DNA of 64,000 nucleotides from Monocercomonoides exilis (lineage: Eukaryota; Preaxostyla; Oxymonadida; Polymastigidae), in the NCBI GenBank assembly GCA_001643675.2, contig LSRY02000013.1, forward strand, positions 870,501 through 934,500, read 5' to 3'. The number at the start of each line of letters is the position of its first letter. Positions within the stretch are counted from its first letter, which is position 1. Below, one piece after another: positions 36,001 through 43,803 of the stretch. The notes beneath the pieces were generated by a model, which saw nothing but the letters and a program-made list of their open reading frames with translations, did no database searches and was not told the DNA's origin. The translations under genes and the position numbers were made by a program.

Positions 36001-39000
36001 CGGAGCAGTTGTGATGGGGAGTGAAGGAGAAAGTGGAGCAAAAGTGTGTCTTAGCAACAGTGGAGCAGTCACTTTGAGAGCACTGGAGATGTGTGTGATG
36101 AATGTTTTGGGAAGTGGGAAAGCAGGGATGACCGTGAGTGAGGGAGAGAAAATTGAATGGGATGATTGCTCAATCTCATGGAAAGGAAAGAGAGAAGGGA
36201 TGGGAGATGTGGCATTTTGTGTTGTGAAGAAAGGGGAGCTGGAGATGAAGAGGTTCAAAGTGCTTTCGTATTTTGGGAAGGGAAGTGTGTTTATGGTGGG
36301 TGGAGATGTGGCGAGTATGATTGATGAATTGACAGTGATTGAAGCCAGATTGGAGAAGGGGAGTTTGTTTGAAATTGAAGGAGAGGGAGCAAATGGAGGA
36401 GGTGAGGTGAGGATGAAGAATTGCAGTTTTGGAACAGTTGAAGGGGGAGGAGCTGATCCTTGTGTTGTTTTGAGCAAGAGTGGGGGCGAGGGTGAGGTGA
36501 AGCTCATTGTTGAAGACTCGCTGATAGAAGGGTGCAGTTGTGGGAGAAGCACAAAGGGAGGGGCAATGCTGTTTGAGTTGAATGAAGGAGGATGGTTCCA
36601 CATTGTGAACACGAGTGTGAAGCAGTGTGGATGTTCTGTGAGCGAAGGGAAAGGAGGTGGGGTGTATCTGAAGACTGAATTGAAGGGAGAGTTGGATTAT
36701 GTGTTTGACAGGGTGATATTCCGAAGGAACGCAGCAAGGATTGGGAATGATGTGTTCATTGTGTGTGATTGCATCGAGAGACAGATCAACGAAACACAGT
36801 TCAACATCGACTTCCGGGATGAAGAGTTCATCAGGCAGAACGCGATCTATGGGATGGATGCAGGAGAGCACAAAGAGGAGGCGATGGACTTGATGAGTCT
36901 GATTGTGAAATACCAGTCAGACACGATTGTGGTGTCGAGCAAAGAAGGGAAAGGAGGGAGGAATGAGCAGCAGTGTGGGAAGCCTTTGCTGCCATGTGCG
37001 ACGATTGGGTTTGGGCTGAGGCATCTAACACACGATTTTCTCAGTCAAGTGATTGTCGATGAGGAGTCAGTGATTGATGAGGAAATTGTGTTGGACACAC
37101 TCACGCTGAGCGGGATGCATGAAGAACAGAGTCGAGTGGTTGTGAAAGGGAGGATGAACCGGAGAAAAGAAATGATTGTGGGGACAAATGGGCAGGTGTA
37201 TATGCGATGGATTCGATTTGGATTTGAAGAAGTGGAATCAACACCAACTCCGCTTCCAACGACTCATTCATCATTCATGAAGATTTGCTCGGGAAAGACA
37301 TCGATCAGCACGTGTTCGTTTGAGGGAGTGAGCTCGGCCGGGGAGGAAATGGCAGAAGTGCCATTCTGCCTGATATTTGTGGAAAGAGGGAAATGCTCAA
37401 TGGGGAATGTGAGTGTTATGTGGCTTTCATTTTTGAGTGAAGCAGTGATGGTGATGGGGGAGGATTGTGAAGTGAGTGGGCTGAGACTGAGAAATGTTGA
37501 GGGAAGCAAAGACTGTTTGAAGATGAGTGGAGGTGGGAGTGTGAAGATGGAAAAAGTTGAGGCAGGAAATGTGAGGATGGAAGACGGATGGGTCATAAGA
37601 GCAAATGGAAAGGAAGAAGGGAGACACAACAGAGAGGAAGGAGAGTTTTCATTTTCGATTTTGTCATCTTCATTTGAGAACATCACGAGTGTGGATGAGA
37701 GTGCAGGAGCAATTGATGTTGAGGGGGGAAAAGGAAATGCAGAGTTTTCGAACTGCTCTTTTTGTGGGTGTTCATCAAGAAGAGAGAAGGGGAAGATGAT
37801 ATCACTTTTATTGTGCAAGAATATTCAGATGGGGCAGTGTTTGTTTGATGGGAAGGCAAAAGAAAAGGAATTGAACGAGGAAGTGGTTGATGTGTGCAAA
37901 TGGAATGGGTCAGTTGTTGAGGTGAAGGAGAGCGCGGGGGAGATGTGGGATACGAGTTTTGTGAACTGCTGGGATGGAGGACTTTCTGTTTGTGGAGGGA
38001 GTGTGGAGATTGAGAAAGGAGAGTTCATGAACAACAACCCATCGATTGAGAGATATCCATCAGCCAGACGGAACATTGTCTGCTCTGATTCGGGGGTGTT
38101 GAATGTGATGAGTGTGAAAGGAGGAGATGGATTGAAGGATAATTCATCAATGTGGATTGTGGATTGTGGATGCGAACTGGGAGGGATAATTGAGGAGAGA
38201 GCATCATCGCTGTTCATTCCAGTGGTGGAAGAGGCGAGGAATGAGACAACGTCTGATGGGAGGACAAGCATCATGGTGGCAGGGCGACTTCTTGTTCCGT
38301 GCAATGTTTCGCTGCGGATGAGCTTCAGGAATGGGAGGGAAGAGGTGGTTGAGAGCTATGAGATTCGCGAAAATGAGAGTGTGTCGGAGAATGAAATTGA
38401 TGCAGTTATTTCATCTGCTCAGATGGCAGCAGTGGGAGCAGAGACTGAAGTGTCTGTCTGCCTTTTGTTTGGCAAAACAGAATCTCCATCATCGACTGAG
38501 GCATTCATTTTGAAGAACAGAAGCGAAAAAATAGAGAATGGAGACGAAAGGATTGCTGAAAGAGGAAAAGAAGGAAAATCATTTTGGCCGATCATTGTGA
38601 TTGTGCTTGTTGTAATTTTGTTGATTGTTCTGATTGTGTCAATTGTTCTGGCTGTTCGATGGAGAAAGCAAAAGAGGAGAACGGAAGAATTGGAGATAAT
38701 TGTGGAAGATACAGTGAAGAAGGACCCGAAGGCGTTTGAGATGGTGACGATGGAGATGTCTCCAGAAGAGCAGTGGAGGAGAGCAGAGAGGGAGGCAGAA
38801 AAGAAGAATGAAGAGAAAATGAAGAAGAGGGCGTATGATACGAATATGGTGCATTCGGAGTCTGAAGAGTATTTGTTATCTGAAAGTGGATCGACTGAAT
38901 ATATTTTGGGAAAAGACTCAGACAAAATTCCAGAATGGGCATTAGAGAAGGCTGAGGAAGAAGATGGCATATCGAAAAAGAGATCTCCTTCTCCATCCAT

Positions 39001-39665
39001 TTCATCCACTTCATCCACAGAAACTTCAGACACAGAGTCCACTTTTGTTCGATCGGAGAGTCTGTGCCCGACCACCTCGTCGATGTCAAATCTGGTGGAT
39101 GCAATCGCATGCTCATCACCTCATGAGAAGCTGATTGTGGATCTGAGGGATTCAATGTTCATGTTGTTGCATGGAAAGAACAAGACAAAGGAAATGCCGA
39201 TTGGTACTCTTCAAGAAAGGGAAGTCTCGGCTGCCCAAATCCTGTTCTGGGTAGCTAATCTCGCACTCCACTCCTTTGATGAAATGGAAAACAAGCTTCA
39301 GTCACTTTCCAATCTGAGCCCTCACATTGTGCTGTTCTCAGAACATATGGTCATCTGCATTGTCATGCATTCTGATTTATTGTCAGATGACTCTGATTCA
39401 GACTCATCGTCCATCTCTTCATTAACTGTTTTCACGTCTGCAAGTGATGATGATGATGATGAAAGTGACTCCCTTCCCTCATCCGCCTTTGAGGATGAAG
39501 ATAGCTTCAAAAAAGAGTGTTTGAGGTGGAAGGCGCCAGAGCTGCTGATCAACAAGAATATGGGGGCAACAAAGAAGTCGGTGGTGTTCTCGATCGGGAT
39601 GATGCTGTGGGAGTGCCTGACACTCCAGATCCCGTTCGGGGAGTACGAGGCTGTGATTGCTGGAG
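29545..39665 (+). repeat. Right arm of ~10-kb inverted duplication
   Basis: Reverse-complement partner of about 7,600-17,700. It contains the second giant gene, the second copy of the small decayed gene and their shared flanks. Homology fades inside the last ~100 codons of the giant gene on the outer side. Boundaries are approximate. Confidence 0.85.
30046..30513 (+). pseudogene. Small decayed gene of unknown family, copy 2
   Basis: Partner of 16739-17204. The first segment runs from SDCFVGALFDFLDSNRF to ELLFH, then an in-frame TAA at 30220-30222, then continues in the same frame to KSYLLK at 30300. A GT..AG interval (30301-30336) leads to RDEQQRMNYLWIADAST and a segment ending RICWKR-like before TAA at 30511. 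Relative to copy 1, changes include Glu/Lys, His/Tyr, Thr/Ile and Met/Ile, many explained by C-to-T or G-to-A differences. That pattern argues against selection on the protein. Confidence 0.45.
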
Positions 39666-39940
39666 ACAAGATTGAAAAAGGAGAAAGGCCAGATATGATT
39701 AAGATCGAAGGAAGTTCAATGAAAGAGATTGTAAAATCATGCGTTCAGCACTATTCTGAAGGAAGATTGAGCTTAAAGGATCTAAAGAGAGAATTCATTG
39801 CACATTTTCCAAAAGGGATGACAATTCTAACAGTGTCAGATGCAATAGATTTTGAGCCAGGAATTAGGAATGGAACAGGAGCAAGCGAAAACAGAAGGAA
39901 TCAAACGGAAATCAGTTGTAGCAGTTTGTGGACTGCTTGA
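30878..39940 (+). CDS. Giant beta-helix surface protein with pseudokinase tail, copy 2
   Basis: A single frame of 3,020 residues, paralogous to the gene at 7347-16373. The start is the ATG at 30878 opening the signal peptide MNLAPIIFVCVSAICETEE. CG..PC module signatures lie near residues 521, 870, 1303, 1650 and 2031. The membrane helix is at about 2,568-2,592, followed by RWRKQKRR, which differs from copy 1. The cytoplasmic kinase remnant keeps QILFWVANLALH, LSNLSPHIVLF (in place of HRD), RWKAPELL, FSIGMMLWECL and IPFGEYEAV. About 45 Ser/Asp-rich residues separate the catalytic-loop position from APE. Much of the ectodomain is nearly identical to copy 1, while some blocks are only about 75% identical, and the last ~100 residues are unrelated or strongly diverged. 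The coding strand is markedly G rich and C poor. A role at the cell surface is inferred from topology; ligand and function are unknown. Confidence 0.86.
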   Translation: MNLAPIIFVCVSAICETEEATGNELNGLDVNFMFRLPRERNDYYTQGNNQYSIIASTFIVVNCSLRTANVLQIQPEGKACFLVCEGSRLDVRGCVISVSSQVSPFVVDGGSIHSVNLTIRTSKPFAPIPRLFCSSFKNSERDGANSITLQDSSFSSFELDSAPFLAPNASCFVRASGLAMANISVASGAQREMDLRARTETTIESCSFCRVWDAIDGGIARSVNSPCASLRATNSSFECCFRTMNVNKSGGRNMTRQPLEANDTHIFTDCEWFDTGFANIGSAIYLEGKSTLECSMCSFKNMSHNNDGAVCVRSATGVTMINCNFTNCVAKDNTGGMIIYLLNGDYYFSECIFCECKVTSHYAGGLRIHQSSGSMNETIEKCKFIRNEVGSFGGGLFMEGQPTHFLIKECEFYGNKANGTGKDSFEGGGGGMVINSMSWMEADPSPKIISFCFFSGNKDIIEEGHDVKIRNFFLKGSPFESSFSTTSEKRVFYNKSKTNYDEWLPTIKTTYASAGGVEGPVCGLSESNPCNTITQAYNMIEKGEKGTVNILPSTYSSMALLIGGGDISFAGESKSECIITTELLNSHECLFTLDSGSMGLSLVKILHNSGESSSSLFVMRTGAQKLTLKNVVISGAEDGQTHSFDASPFKMVFERTKMENCLIEDIDLGDCSLFEEESESAAGRGILGNVTMQRISRMRGDGAIFSTQSERSDSWELENTTLRNCVSKEGNGGSIGWSVGQSGTFKIGRGEVTTVIGECGAEKGRGEEKGRGGGVYLELSSPTTVFEIVNVGFEDNRAEHGVNVFIASPQLELIPKGRYEFVSHLSEDMHEVEGVGDTNNATLVIPIVCYLLDVPRSEVYVSTSGVDHPRCGHTFFECRTLNFPVEREESTPADGTTTATIKVGNGVEVGSTVILSKTSRVIEGADVEGSLVVGGEAACKGGEEGCVGVFVVLKETIMRNIGFAMPSALEHHEAIFHLKGETLNLSECVVTFGEEVNFVEYSLIIVECGEANVTSLRLASMRFGKAGIRANGGLSSVALKNVELNDMTFGGEKGFIVCERGSTLRGENVRASESEMGGSSMIWAGSSCTVRMRECSWSLCNFVDSGIIKGVEAKEISIWGCNGSNVRVNEGDGGMMCGVVGEGGMVDVWNTSVLGCVAEKGNGGGMRVELKGDAQLKIRSEEEVTLMKKCSAGEEGMMNGGGCGGGLWVLIEGERCGFSVRGVRFEENRARSGRDVFVVCDDLRRVVNGSSFSFSREISERENSLMGKDGEKFLSEVDLFIFIEGYSSCVIEVGSENGDNGMWCGMENCPCRSVDYGVGRLGGEGEKKIVISGSTSVEKVGDVSGVRIEGKDSKRMKVVVEKGIEGEGESVLDSKGVSVFVNVGFELPGHFEPRREAVISSSRGSGVLEMELCSFLMQEGEEEAVEYGIIRSSGQAVQMRWISINNIRMRKCLMDLAVFGAERNGAENEIVSISNCSFGSLSVVGGDESAVMCAEVRRVMKIEQSNMSDITSGESMRGGAVRVNIHDSGMIHVKEGRMERCLGEKVSGGKGGWMHVDCSERKGGMPFKFEGVEFFGNEAFVGKNMFILDSDLNVTVRSETFGIDVEGMEDDPNEFVGSDEKRINTDLLRFLVEYRSERIVVWEKGDDVVRCGSEEDPCETLEMGMRHIEREGERKVVVVKEKIRVEGEHDLSGIEVESVGAGYDEMEYGAVVMGSEGESGAKVCLSNSGAVTLRALEMCVMNVLGSGKAGMTVSEGEKIEWDDCSISWKGKREGMGDVAFCVVKKGELEMKRFKVLSYFGKGSVFMVGGDVASMIDELTVIEARLEKGSLFEIEGEGANGGGEVRMKNCSFGTVEGGGADPCVVLSKSGGEGEVKLIVEDSLIEGCSCGRSTKGGAMLFELNEGGWFHIVNTSVKQCGCSVSEGKGGGVYLKTELKGELDYVFDRVIFRRNAARIGNDVFIVCDCIERQINETQFNIDFRDEEFIRQNAIYGMDAGEHKEEAMDLMSLIVKYQSDTIVVSSKEGKGGRNEQQCGKPLLPCATIGFGLRHLTHDFLSQVIVDEESVIDEEIVLDTLTLSGMHEEQSRVVVKGRMNRRKEMIVGTNGQVYMRWIRFGFEEVESTPTPLPTTHSSFMKICSGKTSISTCSFEGVSSAGEEMAEVPFCLIFVERGKCSMGNVSVMWLSFLSEAVMVMGEDCEVSGLRLRNVEGSKDCLKMSGGGSVKMEKVEAGNVRMEDGWVIRANGKEEGRHNREEGEFSFSILSSSFENITSVDESAGAIDVEGGKGNAEFSNCSFCGCSSRREKGKMISLLLCKNIQMGQCLFDGKAKEKELNEEVVDVCKWNGSVVEVKESAGEMWDTSFVNCWDGGLSVCGGSVEIEKGEFMNNNPSIERYPSARRNIVCSDSGVLNVMSVKGGDGLKDNSSMWIVDCGCELGGIIEERASSLFIPVVEEARNETTSDGRTSIMVAGRLLVPCNVSLRMSFRNGREEVVESYEIRENESVSENEIDAVISSAQMAAVGAETEVSVCLLFGKTESPSSTEAFILKNRSEKIENGDERIAERGKEGKSFWPIIVIVLVVILLIVLIVSIVLAVRWRKQKRRTEELEIIVEDTVKKDPKAFEMVTMEMSPEEQWRRAEREAEKKNEEKMKKRAYDTNMVHSESEEYLLSESGSTEYILGKDSDKIPEWALEKAEEEDGISKKRSPSPSISSTSSTETSDTESTFVRSESLCPTTSSMSNLVDAIACSSPHEKLIVDLRDSMFMLLHGKNKTKEMPIGTLQEREVSAAQILFWVANLALHSFDEMENKLQSLSNLSPHIVLFSEHMVICIVMHSDLLSDDSDSDSSSISSLTVFTSASDDDDDESDSLPSSAFEDEDSFKKECLRWKAPELLINKNMGATKKSVVFSIGMMLWECLTLQIPFGEYEAVIAGDKIEKGERPDMIKIEGSSMKEIVKSCVQHYSEGRLSLKDLKREFIAHFPKGMTILTVSDAIDFEPGIRNGTGASENRRNQTEISCSSLWTA

Positions 39941-40346
39941 GATGCAAATTCAACGTTGTTGCAAAAAAGAGAGTTTGGATATATTTGTTTTTCGAAGGTC
40001 TTATAAATAATTGAGTTGTGAAAATATAATGTGAATGTTAATTCACTAAAGAGTTTCAAACGTGTTCAAGCATTGAATCAGTTATATTTTTTTAGAGTTC
40101 ATTTACATTTTTTGTAAAAGATTATGTGAAAGAGAAAATATATGTACGCATTATCGGATGAAAAATTGAAAAAGCATTAAAAATCATTCAGATATTTTAA
40201 TTATACACTCCATTTTTTTATAAATTGATTAATTAAAATACTGCAATAAGGATGATTATCATTTTTTGTATTTTTTTCTGACATTTTCATTTTCATTTTA
40301 ATTTCTTAACAGGTGTGAAAAGCGAAAAAAATTTTTTGAAATGCAT

Positions 40347-41072
40347 ACACCATAAATGATTCAATATCGAAAAACTTTAATTCAACATCGATAATTATTA
40401 TTCAAAATCGAAAAAGTTTAATTCAAGATTTAAAATATTTAATTCAACATCGAAAATGTTTAATTCAAAATTGAAAAGGAAGTTAATTTGTTTAGAATTT
40501 CAATTCAAGTCAAAGCCAAGGAAATTTTATTGGCACAAATGTTGATAACAACAAATGTTAATTTATTGGAAATGCTTTTCTTTCATTTTAAACAACTGTT
40601 TTCTTCGATATAAACTGATATCAATCGATTCTTTCCTCATTTTGAAGATTGAAAATGTTTTTTTTATCAGATTCAAATGCAAAAAATGAAATCGAAAACT
40701 TTTCGTTTCAAACAGAAAAGATTGATTTCTGTCTTTTTGAACACAAAACAAGATCATGAACTATCCTATCACTTTTGTTTTTTACAAAAATTCCTCATTG
40801 TCTCCTGAATACATGTGAAGAGTTTTATAATAATTCAGTCTTATCCTATTTTCACTATTTCACACAATCAAACACCAAATAAAACATCAAAAAAATTTTT
40901 CTGATTGAAATTGATAAATTTCTTTGATCAATAACTGAAAGAAAAGAAACTGACATGAGTATGAATTTTAAGGTTTTTTTTCAAATTTTTCGATGATAAA
41001 GAATTTTCGATGTCGAATTTAATATGATCAATTTCGAATTAAACTTTTTCGATGTTGAATTATATTTGGTGT
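40347..41072. mobile_element. Fold-back element with tandem 21-bp units in its ends
   Basis: The left end begins ACACCATAAATGATTCAA, and the right end, read in complement, begins ACACCAAATATAATTCAAC. Just inside the left end (40,360-40,480) a ~21-bp unit resembling AACATCGAAAATGTTTAATTC is repeated about five times with drift. Complementary units sit at about 40,990-41,065. The centre is non-coding. This is consistent with a fold-back or satellite-like non-autonomous element. Confidence 0.6.
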
Positions 41073-41542
41073 GTTATGTTATGTAAGATCAAAAAGAAAT
41101 AAATTTATAAAAAATTTCAATTATCTGTTCGTTAAAAATTTTAATATCATTTATCTTTCCACACAGAAATTCGGGAAGAAATATTTTGATTTATCATTTT
41201 TGTTCTGCGCGTTGCTTTCTATTATCTTTCTCCACACTTTTGTTCAATTCTATTTAATTTTTTTGGGTTATTATTGTTGAATCCATATTTTCTCGATCTC
41301 ATAATTTGGTTTGAGATTTCACTTTGAATGAAGATAAATGAACAATGAAAAGTTATTCCTCCTTTCAAAGTTTTGTTTCTTATGAATTGAATCTATAACA
41401 TCAGCTTTTTGAAACAATTATCATTTCTTTTTCTTTTTATTGAAAAATATCTTCCCAAAGAAATAAAACCATATGCATATCAATTAACCGAAAAAAAGTT
41501 ATGATTTAAAAAATAATCACCCATATAGCCTGAAAAAAATTA

Positions 41543-41717
41543 ACACTCCAATAATCATTCAAACAAAAACTGATCATTATTACACTCTGTTTATTTCAAA
41601 CTTGTTTTCTTAATTGATTATTGATCGCATATCATTCATTTTTGGTACCATTTGATTATAAAAAATGGAGAGAAAATTGTGATTTTCCAATTTTTGTTCC
41701 AATGATTATTGGAGTGT
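41543..41717. mobile_element. 175-bp MITE-like element with 17-bp inverted ends
   Basis: The left end ACACTCCAATAATCATT is exactly complementary to the right end AATGATTATTGGAGTGT. TTA stands immediately outside both ends, a possible short target duplication. Non-coding interior. Confidence 0.65.
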
Positions 41718-41794
41718 TTATTTTTTGATGGTATTTTTAATTTTCAATTTTTCTTTTTTTTTCATAATAATATATCTTCCAAAAGAAAAAGTTT

Positions 41795-42012
41795 GAACTT
41801 TCAAGCTTTTCATGCACAAAGCAAGGTAAAATTGTTTCTGTTTATACATTACAAAACTTTCTCAGATTTCAAAAAATTTTGATTTTCATATCCTGAAACA
41901 GGTATCATTGAAATCAAAACGTTAAGTTTTCCAACATTTAATGAATATCAAAAAATGGACCCATTTTTATTTTGTTTTTTGATCTCAAAAAGTCAATGAA
42001 AAGTTCATGTTT
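41795..42012 (-). repeat. Dispersed ~240-bp repeat, copy c (inverted)
   Basis: Inverse of copies at 18375-18612 and 19337-19582, recognisable by GTTTTTTGATCTCAAAAAGT and surrounding words in the same order. Confidence 0.6.
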
Positions 42013-42830
42013 TTACAATGAATATGGGTGATTATTTTTGAAATCAAATTTTTTTATTCAAAAATTTCGATTCGAAATTATTTCTTGAATATTAACAAAA
42101 TAACACTGGAAAGAGAAAATACTAATTAAAAATATCTTCATCTTCACTTAAGCTTAAACATTTGTTTATGAAATGGTTTTGATGGAATTTTTTATAAAAA
42201 TACAAAAACTTTATTCAATGACAAACAACCTTTGATAAATCAACACCCCGAAAAAAGTTATGATTTCAAAAATAATCTCCCATATGCCTGAAGGATAATA
42301 TTTTGCCCCAAATATTTTCAGCACTATGATTATATGCGATGAAAAATGAATGAAAAACAAGCAAAAAATGTCGATGCATCGAAAAATGTGACAACATACG
42401 AATGAGATTATATCAGACGTGATTTTATCCGGTTTTAACTGTAATTTTTTAAAACAAAATTGAGTATTATCTTAAAAATTTTTCAAAAATTCGTAATTAT
42501 ACAAAAAAATTGCATTTTTTTGCAAAGTCGATTTAATGATAAAACAAGTGAAAAAGAAACTTGTGAAATGTGAAAAGTTATAATAACAATAAAAAGGATA
42601 TGCTGTGTCATGATGATGCAGCTTAAAACTACCAAAATGTTATATCCATGGAAAGACAATCAATTTAATGATCAAAAAATAAAATTGAAAAATACTGAGA
42701 TCTCTAAGTAAAAAAAAAAACCTTTTTAAAATTTTTTCTGTGTTAAAAAATATATTTAAAAAATGTTTCTTGTTTTATTTTTGTTGGACACGAGCTTGTA
42801 TTAAGCCGTAGCCAACTCCACAAAAAAAAG

Positions 42831-42872
42831 TGGGTGGGGGTGTGGGAGGGGGGGGGGGGGTAGGGGAAGGGG
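42831..42872 (+). other. G-rich tract, candidate G-quadruplex
   Basis: Runs of 3 to about 16 G separated by T, TGT or TAGGGGAA-like spacers, in otherwise AT-rich DNA, ending 28 bp before the MITE at 42901. Four or more G3+ runs within 42 nt satisfy the usual quadruplex pattern. Confidence 0.75.
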
Positions 42873-42900
42873 TAAAAAAGAGGTCAGAGGAAAAAGAGTA

Positions 42901-43350
42901 CAGTCTAAACCGGATATAATCACATCGGTTTTTGCACAACTTTTTGTGACTATATCCGATTGTGATAATATACGATGCTGCTTTACACAGAAAAAAATAA
43001 AAATTAATTTTTGAAATAATTAATTTTGGGTCGATTTTTTTATTTTTGGAAATTCTACACAAATACACTTTTTTCACTTGCTTGAACAATTTTGATCGTA
43101 AAAATACATTATTTTGACTTATTTGAGCACATTTTTGAAAAATCAAAAAATTGAAAATTTTGATCAAAAAATCGATTTTTCAATGAAAAAATCACCCATA
43201 ATAATAAAAAATGTGATTATATATTTTCAGCCATGTGATATTATGCGATGAAAAATGAATGAAAAATAGGCCAAAAATGTCGGTGCATCGAAAAATGTGA
43301 CTATAAAAGAATGTGATTATATTCGACGTGATTATATCCGGTTTTGACTG
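42901..43350. mobile_element. 450-bp pogo/Tc1-like MITE with TA target duplication
   Basis: The left end begins CAGTCTAAACCGGATATAAT, and the right end in complement begins CAGTCAAAACCGGATATAAT. TA flanks both ends (42899-42900 and 43351-43352). CAGT termini with TA duplications are the hallmark of pogo/Tc1-mariner elements. There is no ORF inside. Degenerate copies of the right half lie near 42,310-42,440 and 19,940-20,045. Confidence 0.82.
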
Positions 43351-43803
43351 TATCAAAAAATTTCATGGAACAAATGAAAAATGTTATTAAAGAAATATTT
43401 CTCATACAAGATGAAAATTTCTTCAAAAATTTATCATTTTCCATCGGTGGAAAAAGCGGTCGTTGGTGGGAAAAGCGGTCATTCAAGTTGTTTGAAAAGT
43501 AGAGTCTTTTGGTTAAAAACATAAATATTAAAAAAAAAATAAGAACATTCACACCTGTGAAAGTTCAACGATATATATTTTTTATTTATCTACTGGTTAT
43601 AAGACAGAAAAGTTCACTTAACCTTCGTAATTTAAACAGCAGTTTGTTCAAACTGCTTTTATCAAAAATACTTCATCGTATTGAATAATCAGAAGAAATA
43701 ACTTGAATATAATGTGATTTATTCTGGAATAGCTGTTTGGAAACAAATTTTGATCTTTTTTAATGAAACTATATCAAAAAAGTTTTTGATCGAATGAATA
43801 ATA

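Larger units (their letters stand above)
39941..43440. other. Gene-free AT-rich repeat district
   Basis: 3.5 kb without a supportable gene. It holds a fold-back element (40347-41072), a 175-bp MITE-like element (41543-41717), an inverted copy of the dispersed repeat (41795-42012), repeated words of the form AAAAGTTATGATTT near 41,490 and 42,255, a degenerate MITE end near 42,310-42,440, a G-rich tract (42831-42872) and a 450-bp MITE (42901-43350). Confidence 0.75.

Noticed and set aside
31050-39669. Long antisense ORFs opposite the second giant gene
   Set aside because: Same explanation: skewed codon use leaves the reverse frames open.
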